The notes under the pieces are model-generated. The model ran no database searches and had not been told where the DNA came from. It worked only from the letters and a program-made list of their open reading frames with translations. Shown here one piece after another: positions 24,363 through 35,384 of a stretch of DNA of 64,000 bases; the stretch's first letter is position 1; each line of letters opens with the position of its first letter. Made by a program: the position numbers and the translations under genes. Source of the stretch: Cepaea nemoralis (Eukaryota; Mollusca; Gastropoda; Stylommatophora; Helicidae); NCBI GenBank assembly GCA_014155875.1, contig JACEFZ010005600.1, forward strand, positions 728,501 through 792,500, read 5' to 3'.

Positions 24363-25575
24363 AACTAAAAAACTAACCAATCAACCAACAAACCAACCAA
24401 CCAACTAACCAACCAACCAACAAACCAACCAACCAACCAACCAACCGACCAACCAACCAACCAACCAACCAACCAACCAACTAACTAACCAACCAACCGA
24501 CCAACCAACCAACCAAACAACTACCAACTAACCAACCAACCAACCAACTAACCAACCAACCAACCAACTAACCAACCAACCAGCCAACCAACTAACCAAC
24601 TAACTAACTAATCAACCGAGCAATCAACCAACCAGTTAGCTAACTAAGTAACTTATCAACCAACTAACTAACCAAATAACCAACTAACTAACTAACTACA
24701 TAGCTATTTAACTAACTGGCTAACTAACTACCTAGCTAGTTAACTAACTAACTAACTAGTTAACTAACTAACTAACTACCTAGCTAGTTAACTAACTAAC
24801 TGCCTAGCTAGATAACTAACTAACTAACTATCTAACTACCTAGTTAGTTAACTAACTGACTAACTAACTAACTAACTACCTAGCTAGTTAACTAACTTGC
24901 TAACTAACTGGCTAACTAACTGGCTAACTAACTACCTAGCTAGTTAACTAACTAACTAACTAGCTAGTTAACTAACTACCTAGCTAGTTAACTAACTAAC
25001 TGTCTAGCTAGTTAACTAACTAACTAACTACCTAGTTAGTTAACTAACTGACTACCTAACTAACTAACTAACTACCTAGCTAGTTAACTAACTGGCTAAC
25101 TAACTACCTAGCTTTGTAACTAATTAACTAACTAAGTAACTAATTAACTAACTACCTAGCTAGTTAACAAACTAACTAACTAACTGCCTAGTTAGTTAAC
25201 TAACCTACTAACTAACTAACTAAATAACTAACTAGCTAGTTAACTAACTGGCTAACTAACTGGCTAACTAACTGGCTAACTAACTGGCTAACTAACTACC
25301 TAGCTAGTTAACTAACTAACTAACTAACTAACTACCTAGCTAGTTAACTAACTAACTGTCTAGATAGTTAACTAATTAACTAACTAACTATCTAACTAAT
25401 TAACTAACTAACTATCTTCCTAGTTAGTTAACTAACTGACTAACTAACTATCTAACTAACTACCTAGCTAGTTAACTAACTAACTAACTAACTACCTACC
25501 TACCTTGCTAGGTAACTAACTAACTAACTGCCTAGCTAGTTAATTAACTAACTAACTAACTAACTAACTAATGAA
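24363..25575. repeat. CCAA/CTAA tetranucleotide satellite
   Basis: 1.2 kb. The left third is mainly AACC/CCAA; the rest is CTAA with recurrent CTACCTAGCTAGTTAACTAA blocks that form short palindromes (CTAGCTAG, TAGTTAACTA). Confidence 0.95.
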
Positions 25576-25679
25576 CTCACAATTATTAAGCAGATCGTGA
25601 CAAATAAAACTAACGTGGAGACTAAATGTCAGACGAGACTTGAAAGTAAGGTAACAAACAATCAATCAATCAGGTGCCG

Positions 25680-26353
25680 TCTCCACAATGAATGTTGGCT
25701 TCAATGGATCTGAAGACTGTCTGTCTCTATTCCTGACTGTGCATTTTGTCAGATTGCTCTTCGTCCATCTCTTGATGTTATCTTCCCACTTGTATCATTG
25801 TCTACCTCTTGCTCGCTGGCCCCCCAACCTTGCCCTCCAGTATGGTATTTATAATAGTATCGTGTCTTTTAACGTGGCCGAAATATCTCACTTGCCTCCT
25901 CTTTATTTCTTTCATCAACTCTCTCGTTATTCCCAGTTTTTCTAGAACCTCTGTATTTGATTGTGTTTTTTTTTCTTCCATGAAATACGACATAATCGTC
26001 TGTTTATCCTCATCTCCAGGTCCTCTATTCGACTTTCTAATTGCTTGTTCAATGTCCAGGCTTCCATGCCATACAGTATGTTGAATATACGTAACATTTG
26101 ACAATTTCATTTTCAATGTGTTGTTAATCTCTCTAGATATTAATACAGATTTCATGCTGCTGAAAGCATTTTTGGTCATTCCTATTCTCTTTATGATTTC
26201 TGTTTCACTTCCGCCATCGTCTATTATAATATGTCCAAAATAGGAGAAACTTGCCACTTGTTCTAGTGTCTCCCAGTCTATTGTGATGTTCACTAATGGC
26301 CTTTCCTTTCCACTGCTAATTATAATAGCTTTCGTCTTTTTTATGTTTATATC
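25680..26353 (-). pseudogene. LINE F (RTE-like) C-terminal fragment
   Basis: Minus strand: KTKAIIISSGKERP, then FSYFGHIIIDDGGSETEI, a thumb-like segment SNVTYIQHTVWHGSLD (the usual Y-G-E-W is degraded), and IKRRQVRYFGHVKRHD, the C-terminal signature of RTE-like LINEs. Catalytic RT motifs are upstream and lost. A SINE (26354-26596) abuts the 5' side. A second 3' end of the family lies at 16640-16853. Confidence 0.8.
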
Positions 26354-26596
26354 TAAGCCAGCGAACTCCGCGGTGGAGGGATTATGGGTGCGATTCGTAA
26401 TCCCGCTTACACGCGTTCGAAATACAGCTGCGCACATTTGGCAGCAGACCGCGTTGATCTGAGTTTTAACGACTGGTATGGGAGCCGGTCGTTTAGAAAG
26501 CAATGGCAAACTACTGAACGTAAACTTGCCAAGACATCAAAAACAGCAGTAAAATGCTGGTGTTGATAGCGACGTCCTGTAAAACGGATATGCAAA
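26354..26596 (+). mobile_element. tRNA-derived SINE copy, near full length
   Basis: Head AAGCCAGCGAACTCCGCGGT with a GCGTTCGAAATAC B-box-like motif, then GCCGGTCGTTTAGAAAGCAA, the body, and the end GCGACGTCCTGTAAAACGGA. It adjoins LINE F, into which it probably inserted. Confidence 0.82.
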
Positions 26597-26654
26597 CACA
26601 CAGAAAACACAAATTTCTAAGCCATATCATGGGTAACAAACACCAGGTCCTATA

Positions 26655-26682
26655 TAGCAGAAAGAAAGAAAGAAAGAAGGAT

Positions 26683-26742
<60 letters not shown>

Positions 26743-26815
26743 CAGAAAGAAAGAAAGAAAGAAATAAAGAAAAAAAGAAAGAACGAATGAACGAACGAAC
26801 GAACGAAAATCTTTA
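26655..26815. repeat. (GAAA)n and (GAAC)n microsatellite
   Basis: GAAA array with a short GAAC tail, followed by the TTATTTTCAAAGGGTTAAGA repeat shared with 11520. Confidence 0.95.
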
Positions 26816-27062
26816 TTTTCAAAGGGTTAAGAATTGGGCACGCAGGCCCGTCTGACATTCTGCCCTTCTTCTCTATTTCCTCTCATACATTCTTTCATTC
26901 AACATCTCTTATAAAAAAAAAGAAAAAGAAAATGAGACTGTTTATTTTAAGCGACACCGACAGATTGTTCAACAGTACGGGCCACGTGATGTAACATCGG
27001 GTGATTTCATCAGACAGAGGATCTCGCGCTACTGTACACAAATAGTTACAAACTTTACAACC

Positions 27063-27134
27063 AGCAGAGTGGCGCAGTGGAAGCGTGCTGGGCCCATAAC
27101 CCAGAGGTCCGTGGATCGAAACCACGCTCTGCTA
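27063..27134 (+). tRNA. Initiator tRNA-Met (CAT), copy 4
   Basis: Identical to copies 1, 3 and 10. Intact stems, anticodon loop CCCATAA, T loop ATCGAAA. A T8 run lies within six bases. The upstream flank has GTGATTTCATCAGACAGAGG and ACTGTACACAAATAGTTAC, shared with copies 6 and 8. Confidence 0.92.
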
Positions 27135-27559
27135 AATATTTTTTTTCTTTAAAATATACTTTAGTATTTCTTCAAATCCCAGAGTAATTAGACATATCGA
27201 TATCAAATCAACAGATAAGATTATAATAGAAGTAATACTTAAGGTGGAGATAATCACAAAGACAACATGAATAAGAAACGAAATACATCCCCTAAAATGA
27301 AAACAAACAAAACGAGGCAATGAATAATGAAGTGCTGTGAAAGACAAGAAATAAGTGAAAAACATAAGCATTCTAACAAAAAATTTATTGAAATGAAAAA
27401 TAACAAAATAATGAAGATTAAATGTATGTACACATATGGAATAAGTATGCATTTGATTGCCATATAAATGAATTAGACAACGAAAAGATAGAAAGACAAA
27501 AAAAGAAAGGAGGGAGACACTACCTATTTAAAGCCCGACACAATGGATCATTGGTTAAT

Positions 27560-27779
27560 TGTATATCCTTTTCAAGACGTAGCAGTCAACTCCAGCATTT
27601 TTTTTTTTTTGCCTACCTGTTATTTCTGGGGAAGTTTAAGTTCGGTAGTTTGCCATTGCTTTCTGAACAACCGGCACTCAAATCATTGTATGGAAACCAA
27701 TGCAAGATAGTCTGCTGGCAAATCTCACACAGCTGTGTTTCGAACGCACTATGCGGGATTACGAACCACAGAGCCGGCA
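27560..27779 (-). mobile_element. SINE copy in array unit 1
   Basis: Minus-strand SINE with GTTCGAAACACAGCTGTG in the head and GCAATGGCAAACTACCGAAC in the body. Copies at the same place in units 2 and 4 (34776, 47722) show that it was present before unit amplification. Confidence 0.8.
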
Positions 27780-28121
27780 AAATGGATAGAAAGAACGAAA
27801 AAAAAAATGAATAGGTATAAATGGCCGAATGAAAATATGAAAAAAAGAAAGAAACAGACAAACAAATACACACACAAACAAAAAAGACACATATAGCCAC
27901 CCCAAAAAAAAAAAAAAGATATAAGGAACGAAAGAAAGAAAAGCAGAATAAATAAAATAATCAAATAATGAAGGAAAGAAAGAAACACTGCCTATGTAAG
28001 ACCACACACAGACAGACTAACCAGGCCCGCACCTGACAAACCACGTGCTGTAGTAGTCTGAGTGATTTCATCTCACAGGTCCACACGGGCTGTACACAAA
28101 TCTTGACTAAAATTCATCACC

Positions 28122-28193
28122 AGCTGAGTGGCGCAGTGGAAGCGTGCTGGGCCCATAACCCAGAGGTCCGTGGATTGAAATCACGCTCTGTTA
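28122..28193 (+). pseudogene. Initiator tRNA-Met copy 5, degenerate
   Basis: Anticodon arm intact, but the acceptor stem has a T-T mismatch (AGCTGAG) and a G-T wobble (CTCTGTT), and the T loop is ATTGAAA with a weakened stem. Probably a pseudogene. Confidence 0.75.
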
Positions 28194-28256
28194 TGTCTTG
28201 TTTTTTGTTTTTTTATGTATTTGAACGTTACAGTTTACAGTGACCGACTATATGTT

Positions 28257-28300
28257 TGTGAAACTTGGACTGTTTATCAGCGGCACGCTAGGAAATTAAA
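28257..28300 (+). pseudogene. Short LINE B-like scrap
   Basis: GAAACTTGGACTGTTTATCA to AGGAAATTAAAC matches 18705-18745 in LINE B (ETWTVYQRHARKLN) almost exactly, with no other LINE sequence around it. Confidence 0.7.
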
Positions 28301-28417
28301 CGTGTTTGTTTTTATTTTATTTTCCTTTAATCACTCTTTCGATCTCTTTTCTAATGAATCTTTTATCCGTCAGAATTCTGTATTCTAAATTCCTTCGTTT
28401 GTTTTCATTTCATCAGA

Positions 28418-28561
28418 TCGGAAGGTTAACCCGGTCAACAAATGCCCGCAGAAGTCGGATGTGTCGGCCTAACGGCGCAAGAACACAGCTCTGCTTGTAA
28501 ACAGGCACAACGCAGTCACATCAGGAAAAAAAAATCTGGATCAACGCAGCAGAAGAAGAAG
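28418..28561 (+). mobile_element. ~140-bp mini-element, copy s2
   Basis: Starts at CGGAAGGTTAACCCGG and ends in a short AAGAAG tail. Flanked by perfect 11-bp duplications atttcatcaga (28407-28417 and 28562-28572). The empty site is visible in the other array units (TTCATTTCATCAGATAAAAC at 35816, 46310, 51070). Confidence 0.9.
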
Positions 28562-29083
28562 ATTTCATCAGATAAAACTAATAAGAAATCTTATGAACAG
28601 ATAAGAAAGTGAGAAATAGAAACGAAAGTCGGCAGCACAGAAAAAAGTGAAATAATAGTAAAGTGGTGAAGAAAGGAAGTATTGCAGGAAAGACAGAAGA
28701 ACTGAGTGAAAGAATGCATGGAGGGAAAAAAGGAGGGAAAGCAAGAAAGAAACAAAGAAATAACAAGGGATTGTGTGTCTAAAAAAAACAACGAATGAAA
28801 ACAAGAACCCCTCTGCCGTGCGTCCACCTTGACGAAGTAGAGGAGCTTGTGCGTCCCAATTACCCCAAGAGCTATGCCAACGGTAGCACAGCTACTGGTA
28901 GGGCCACCCATGTCGGACAGGTCAAGGGAGAGGGACCAGACGAAGTGACGCACAAACCTGCTGCCTTGTAGGTAGACTGGGGACAGTCAAAGGCTAGGGA
29001 AAGCATCCCGAAAAATGCTTGTCGAAATCGGATGTACTGAGCCACAGGCTTGACAAAGAAGTGCAACGTAACTTTATCATTTC

Positions 29084-32000
29084 ATGATGCCACAGATGAA
29101 AATTAATCGTTATTGTGCTAATCCCGTGAAGTCCCATCAGGCGGTGATAGTGCCGGGCCCCCTGCCTCGAGGGGGTCCACCCATGACTACTGGTGGTCAC
29201 CTTCGCCTGTGCTGTGGAGTCAAGGCACAGAGGAGTAGGTTAAGAGCTATTGACCAAACACCCCGGACTCTCAACATACTACAATGGAATGCCGAAGGAG
29301 TTTATAACAAGAAAGCCTCCCTAACACAGCGTCTTCATAAAGATAGAATAGATGTGGCATGCATTCAAGAGACACACCTCAACGCCAATCGCACATTTTC
29401 AGTCGAGGGATATCAGGCCACACGTTTTGACCGCGAAGGACACAAAGGAGGAGTTGTAATACTTACACGAAATACAATACCTTGCAGCGAAGTATCTGTC
29501 ATACATTCTTTCATTCAACATCTCTTATAAAAAAAAGAAAAAGAAAATGAGACTGTTTATTTTAAGCGACACCGACAGATTGTTCAACAGTACGGGCCAC
29601 AGACCAGTCAAGCTTGTAATAAATATGGAGTATGTTCCACAGGAGCAAAAGCCTTTGCCTCGCTGGAATTACAAACGAGCAGATTGGGACAGATTTTCCA
29701 TACTAACAGACAAATATTGTGAAAACATAAATACACGATATGGCAACATGAAGCAAATGGTGGAAAGTCTAAACAGAGCAATAATACAGGCGGCCACTGA
29801 GTCTATTCCAAGAGGAGCGAGGAAAAATTACAAACCATACTGGACTGAGGAACTACAAATTTTGGAGGACAAAGTTGAAGATGCTAGGAAGACCGCAGAG
29901 AGAGAGAGAACAAACAACTGAAGCGAACATCTCTCTCAAAGCCATCTCAGCAAAATATAAAAGAACAGTAAATCAAACAACAAGAGATTGTTGGAGGAAA
30001 AAAACAGAAAACCTGAATTTTGACAGGGATGGAAACAAACTATGGAAACTAGTGAAAGCCATGAACAATGAAGGACCTAGAAACAAACAAATAACAATTA
30101 AACAAGGAAATGCTTTGCTTACAGGAAAAAAGGCTGCAAATGCACTAATGGAACACTATGCCAGTGCAAACCACATTGATATTACAGCCGAACAGAAGAA
30201 AGCAATCAAAGATAAACAGATACATCATAGATATACAGAGACAGCAGCAGAATATATGATGGCAAATCTAACAATGGAAGAAATGGAACAGGCAATGAAT
30301 ACCCTAAAAAAGAAGAAATCACCAGGAAAGGGTGGAATCACAAATGAAATGCTAATAGGACTAGGCACTAAGGCAAAAAAGAAACTACTAGCAGTCCTAA
30401 ATTACAGCTGGAAGAGGGGAATAGTCCCACAGGCATGGAAGGAAGCTACACTAATACCAGTCCCAAAGAAAGGAAAAGACCTGGAAGAACCAAATGGCTA
30501 TCGACCTATCAGTCTTCTTAGCTGTGTAGGAAAATTAATGGAAACGCATTATCAATGGCAGGCTAACATGGCATCTGGAAGAAAACCAACTCTTAACACC
30601 TCACAAAGCAGGATTCAGAAAGTACAGATCCACTGAAGATCAAATAACCTATATAGCTCAGGAAATAGAGGATGCCTTCCAAGAGAAAAAGCACACACTA
30701 GCTGTCTGGATAGATTTAGAAAAAGCATTTGATAAAGTATGGAAGGAAGGACTGAAAGTAAAACTGCAAAAAATGCATGTTTGTGGGAAAATGTACAAAT
30801 GGATCAGCCACTACCTTGAGAACAGAACTGCCAGGACAAAAGTACAAGGACAAACCAGCAAAATGATGCTGTTGGAGCAAGGTGTCCCCCAAGGAGGAGT
30901 TCTTTCACCAACATTATTCCTAGCATATATAAACGACATCACGAAAAATTTTTCAGCCAGAGTACACACATCATCCTTTGCAGAACCCGGGAAGGTTAAC
31001 CCGGTCAACAAATGCCCGCAGAAGTCGGATGTGTCGGCCTAACGGCGCAAGTACTCAGCTCTGCTGTAAACAGGCACAACGCAATCACATCCGGAAAAAA
31101 ACTCCGGATGAACGAAGAAGAAGAAGATCCTTTGCAGATGACCTAGCCATATGGACATCTGAAGAATATATTAGTACAGCTAACAGCAGAATACAGCAAG
31201 CCCTATTAGCGCTAGAGGACTGGTCAAAATCATGGCTAGTGAAGATAAGTGAGGAGAAAACAACATGCACAGTATTCTCCCTCTCAACTAAAACTCAGCA
31301 ACCTAAGCTGGTATTGAATGGAAAAATATTGCGCCATGAAGAAAATCCAAACTATCTAGGAGTCACCTTTGATCGTCGCCTGACATGGAAGACACAGGTT
31401 GAGAAAAATCGAACAAGAGCAAGGCAAAGAATGGCAATCATGAAAAAGCTTGCTGGTACAACGTGGGGAGCAGATGAGAAAGTTCTCAAGAAGTTATATA
31501 CTGGACGGGTGAGGCCAGTACTTGAATATGGCATTGCAGCTTGGGAAACAGCAGCTAAGTCAAACTTTAACAAAATAAGCAGAGTCCAAAATCAAGGAAT
31601 GCGAATCATAACTGGAAGCCTGAAGACAACGCCTATTAATGAACTAGAAAAGATCACTTGTTTACAACCAATGCAGGATAGAAGAGATAGCAGAGCCCAG
31701 CAACAAGCTGTAAAATTTAGAAGATTGACAGACCACCCTATGTATAAAAGGTTTAGTGGTTTTGGAAAGGGAAGACTGAAGCGTAGCAACTTTGTAGAAA
31801 CTGCAAAACGAAAGATTAGGGCAGATCCCATACTTAACATATCAACAGTCAAACCCATTTACAATGCAGACAAGTTCCCAGCTTGGAGACAGCAGCTACT
31901 GCCTGAGATGATAGAAAACATTCCTGGTATTGAGAAAAAGAACACTCAGCATGAAACCGAAAGAAGAGAAATAACCCTAAACTACATAAAAGAACATTAC

Positions 32001-32809
32001 CCAAGCAGCAATTGGACCCATGCATATACAGATGGATCAGCCAAAAATTCAGTAGAGAATGGAGGAGGAGGAATTCTCCTAAATTTAAAAAATGGAGTGA
32101 AAAAAACACATTCAGTGGCAACTGGAAAGTTTTCAAGTAACTTCAAAGCGGAGGTAGAGGCTCTGAAAACTGCAGCAGAAATGCTCTTGATGGAGGAAAA
32201 TGAAGAGACGCAAATAGCTATCTTTACAGATGCAAAGTCAGCTGTCTCAATACTGAAGTGCAAAAACAGCACAGAAATAGCTGACCTAAGAGCAGCACTC
32301 CATGGTCTATGCCAGAAATCCAAAAAAGTTGTAATACAGTGGATACCATCACATTGCAGTATACCTGGAAATGAAGAGGCTGACAGACTGGCAAAAGAGG
32401 GCGGACGACTACCACAGCCTGACATAGACATAACCTATAACGAGGCAAAGAGGTTAATAAAAAGCACTTATAGAACCAAATGGGAATCAGAGCATCCAGG
32501 TCACCAGAAGGATGATGCATATTACAAACTTGACCGAAGAGAACAAGTAGCAATCTTCAGACTCCGCACAGGACATAACAGGCTGAAATACCACTTGTTC
32601 AATAAACTAAAGATAGGAGATACCGATGAATGCAATTGTGGAACTGGTAAAATGACAGCTAAACATTTGCTGCAGGAGTGCCCAATATATGCAGAACAGA
32701 GAAAGATATTTTGGCCCACACCTGCTTCATTTGAGGACAAGCTCTATGGAGATATCAACAAGCTCAAGTTGACTGCAGCTTACTTTAACTACATTCAGGT
32801 TGACATTTA
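29084..32809 (+). pseudogene. ORF2 of LINE G: endonuclease, RT, RNase H
   Basis: Endonuclease start NILQWNAEGVYNKK (about 29272) with CIQETHLN and KGGVVILTRN. About 100 bp of foreign sequence (29500-29600) replaces the rest, up to the normal HRPVKL end. The RT shows GYRPISLLSCVGKLME (about 30500), WIDLEKAFDKVW (about 30710), GVPQGGVLSPTLF (about 30885) and FADDLAIW, the last cut by the mini-element at 30985-31126. RNase H shows YTDGSA (about 32026), FKAEVEALK, FTDAKSA and GNEEADRLAKEGG (about 32370). A CHC-type knuckle (CNCGTGKMTAKHLLQEC) lies near the end. Frameshifts at about 29900 (AG run) and 30543. RNase H after RT places it in the I superfamily; Nimb is my best guess. Confidence 0.88.
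30985..31126 (+). mobile_element. ~140-bp mini-element, copy s3, inside LINE G RT
   Basis: A 142-bp insertion starting ACCCGGGAAGGTTAACCC with a GAAGAAGAAG tail, flanked by the perfect 12-bp duplication atcctttgcaga (30973-30984 and 31127-31138). The target is exactly the FADD codons of the LINE. Confidence 0.93.
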
Positions 32810-32874
32810 AAGGTGCATGAAGAAGTATTTAGACTGCCGCACTTCATACCACAGGTATGTCGGTTACAAAAGCG

Positions 32875-33165
32875 CCCCAGAGGCATGAAATGGAATATTG
32901 CTTGGATAGCAAATTCATTACGTGGAAAGTCCGAACCAAAAGCTCACTGTGTGGGCTTCATAAAAGGTGGAAAAAGTGTCCCAGTGGCACGAAATGGAAT
33001 ATTGCTTGGATAGCAAATCCATTATGTGGAAAGTCCGAATCGAAAGCACACTGTGTGGGCTTCATAAAAGGTGGAAAAAGTGTCCTAGTGGCACGAAATG
33101 GAATATTGCTTGGATAGCAAATCCATTATGTGGAAAGTCCGAATCGAAAGCTCACTGTGTGGATG
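32875..33165 (+). repeat. 104-bp tandem repeats in LINE G 3' UTR
   Basis: CTCACTGTGTGGG-type starts recur at 32943, 33047 and 33151, spaced exactly 104 bp, each with GGAATATTGCTTGGATAGCA. About 2.7 copies, right after the RNase H stop. Confidence 0.9.
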
Positions 33166-33468
33166 TCATCTGCAGACTGCATACTTCTGGTTTCCGGAAG
33201 AACAGCCTATGGTGAATGGAAGGCCCAATATACGGAAGTGAGGCTAAGCAGCCATGTGCAGGACGTGACGATTCCTTGGGTGAGCCCAGTACCAGAGCGC
33301 TGTGTGTTGGCTCTGCAAGTATGGAAGCCTCCTTGGATGGCGGGGAATGCCCATGGTCTGCCCCTGCCTTCCCTTGAGGGCTGACCAGGATGTCTTTGGC
33401 TGTTCTATATGGGCCAGCTGGGATGGGGGATAACACCACAACAGTGAGAGCCAAACGTCCTAAGAAAC

Positions 33469-33610
33469 CCCCGGGAAGGTTAACCCGGTCAACAAATGCC
33501 CGCAGAAGTCGGATGTGTCGGCCTAACGGCGCAAGAACGCAGCTCTGCTGTGGACAGGCACAACGCAATCACGTCTGAAAAAAAACTCCGGATGAACGAA
33601 GAAGAAGAGG
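33469..33610 (+). mobile_element. ~140-bp sequence s4 at the LINE G 3' end
   Basis: Same sequence as mini-elements s1-s3 and s5, with hairpins CCGGGAAGGTTAACCCGG at the start and CTCCGGA-type at the end, and a GAA tail. The target duplication of LINE G lies beyond it, so it travelled as the LINE's 3' end in this copy. Confidence 0.75.
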
Positions 33611-33844
33611 AAGAAAACAAGAAAGAAAAAGGAAAGAAATGATGAAAGAAATAACAAAGAAAGGGAAAGGATGAAAGACGGGAGGCGGGAACGACGAGAA
33701 AATGTCACAAAGAATGAACGAAAGAAAGACATATATAAACAAAGAAAAAATGAATGAATGAAGGAAAGAAAAACGAATGAAATCACGAAAGTAAACCCAA
33801 AAAATGAAGGAAGGAGGAAAGAAAGAAAAGCAACAAAAGAAAGA

Positions 33845-33960
33845 AAGAAATAAAGAAAGAAAGAAAGAAAGTGGGAAGAAAGAAAACAGTAGGAAGAAAG
33901 AAAGAAAGAAAGTGGAAAGAAAGAAAAAATAGGAAGAGGAAAGAAAGAAAGAAAGAAAGT

Positions 33961-34035
<75 letters not shown>

Positions 34036-34040
34036 AAATG
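33845..34040. repeat. (GAAA)n tail of array unit 1
   Basis: GAAA array with GTGGGAAG and AGTTGGAAG interruptions. It leads into the GAGACTGTGTATTGAAAGCG flank of the next unit. Confidence 0.95.
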
Positions 34041-34176
34041 AGACTGTGTATTGAAAGCGACACAGACAGGTTGTTCAGACTCAAACAGTACGGGCCACGT
34101 GATGTAAAATCGGGTGATTTCATCAGACACAGGATCACGCGCTACTGTACACAAATAGTTACGAACTTTATAACCT

Positions 34177-34248
34177 AGCAGAGTGGCGCAGTGGAATCGT
34201 GCTGGACCCATAACCCAGAGGTCCGTGGATCGAAACTACGCTCTGCTA
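34177..34248 (+). pseudogene. Initiator tRNA-Met copy 6, degenerate
   Basis: Anticodon stem CTGGA/CCCAG has lost one of the three G:C pairs typical of initiators; the D arm and T-stem also carry a change each (AATCGTG, CTACG). Probably inactive. Confidence 0.75.
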
Positions 34249-34606
34249 AATATTTTTTTCTTTTAAATATGCTTTAGTATTTCTTCAATTCCCAGAGAGG
34301 AATTAGACATATCGATATCAAATCAACATATAAGATTATCATAGAAGTAATACTTAAGGCGGAAATAATCACAAAGAAAACATGAATAAGAAACGAAATG
34401 CATCCCCTGAAATGAAAAAAAAAAAAAAAGAAAGAAAGAAAAAACAAAACAAAACAAACGAAGCAATGAATAATGAAGTGTTGTGAAAGACACACATTCA
34501 CAAGAAGTAAGTGAAAAAAGCATTAAAAAAATAAATTATTGAAATGAAAAATATCAAAAACATGAAGATTAAATGTATGTACACGTATGAAATAAGTATG
34601 CAATTC

Positions 34607-34698
34607 TGCTGTTTACAGCTGAGCTGCGTTCTTGCGCCGTTAGGCCGACACATCTGACTTCTGCGGGCATTTGTTGACCGGGTTAACCTTCCCGGGGA
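34607..34698 (-). mobile_element. ~140-bp mini-element, copy s5, 3'-truncated
   Basis: On the minus strand it begins CCCCGGGAAGGTTAACCCGG and stops at CTGTAAACAGCAG without the 3' hairpin and tail. agtatgca occurs on both sides (about 34596 and 34699), matching the uninterrupted AAGTATGCATTTGAT of units 1 and 4. Confidence 0.8.
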
Positions 34699-34775
34699 GT
34701 ATGCATTTGATTACCATATAAATGAATTAGACAACGAAAAGATAGCAAGACGAAAAGAAAGGAGGTAGACACTGC

Positions 34776-34993
34776 ATATTCATATCCTTTTCAAGACGTT
34801 GCAGTCAACTCCAGCATGTTTTTGTTTATTTGTTATTTCTCTGCAAGTTTAAGTTCGGTAGTTTGCCATTTCTTTCTGAACGACCGGCACTCAAATCATT
34901 ATATGGGAGCCAACACAAGACGGTCTGCTGGCAAATATCACACAGCTGTGTTTCGAACGCACTATGCGGGATTACGCACCACAAAGCCGGCAA
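34776..34993 (-). mobile_element. SINE copy in array unit 2
   Basis: Same location and orientation as the SINE at 27560 and 47722, with CACAGCTGTGTTTCGAACGC and GTAGTTTGCCATTTCTTTC. Confidence 0.8.
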
Positions 34994-35312
34994 AATTGAT
35001 AGAAAGAACGAAACAAACGAACAGTTATAAATGGCTGAAAGAAAATATGAAAGAAAGAATGAAACAGAAAAACAAACAAACACCTATTTAAAGCCACCCA
35101 AAAAGGGATATATGGAACGAAAGAAAGAAAAACAGAATAAATAAAATCAACAAATAATGAATGAAAGAAAGAAACACTGCCTATGTAAGACCACACACAC
35201 AGTCAGACTGACCAGGCCCGCACATGTCAAATCACGTGATGCAGCAGTCTGGGTGATTTCATCTCACAGGTCCACACGGGCTGTACACAAATCTTGTCAA
35301 AATTTAATCACC

Positions 35313-35384
35313 AGCAGAGTGGTGAAGTGGAAGCGTGCTAGGCCCATAACAAACAGGTCCATGGAACAGAACCACGCTATGCTA
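35313..35384 (+). pseudogene. Initiator tRNA-Met copy 7, heavily degenerate
   Basis: Many substitutions (GGTGAAGTGG in the D arm, CATAACAAACAGG in the anticodon arm, GGAACAGAACC in the T arm, GCTATGCTA acceptor). Clear pseudogene. Confidence 0.85.

Larger units (their letters stand above)
28807..33610 (+). mobile_element. LINE G, I/Nimb-like non-LTR retrotransposon
   Basis: Inserted into the tail of array unit 1: gaaaacaagaa occurs at both edges (about 28796-28806 and 33611-33623), and the tail reads through cleanly when the element is removed. It contains an endonuclease start, an RT and an RNase H, 104-bp 3'-UTR repeats, and at its 3' end the full ~140-bp sequence that also occurs alone as the mini-element. 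No ORF1 is present, so it is probably 5'-truncated or rearranged. Damaged by frameshifts, an endonuclease replacement and one mini-element insertion. Confidence 0.82.
26884..34033 (+). repeat. tRNA-array unit 1 (interrupted)
   Basis: Order: GAGACTGTTTATTTTAAGCG flank, tRNA copy 4, spacer, SINE, GCCTATGTAAGACCACAC flank, tRNA copy 5, spacer with TTTACAGTGACCGACT, then the tail block (TTCGTTTGTTTTCATTTCAT, GTAAAGTGGTGAAGAAAGG) ending in GAAA repeats. The tail is split by LINE G at 28807-33610. Without insertions the unit is about 2.2 kb. Confidence 0.8.
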
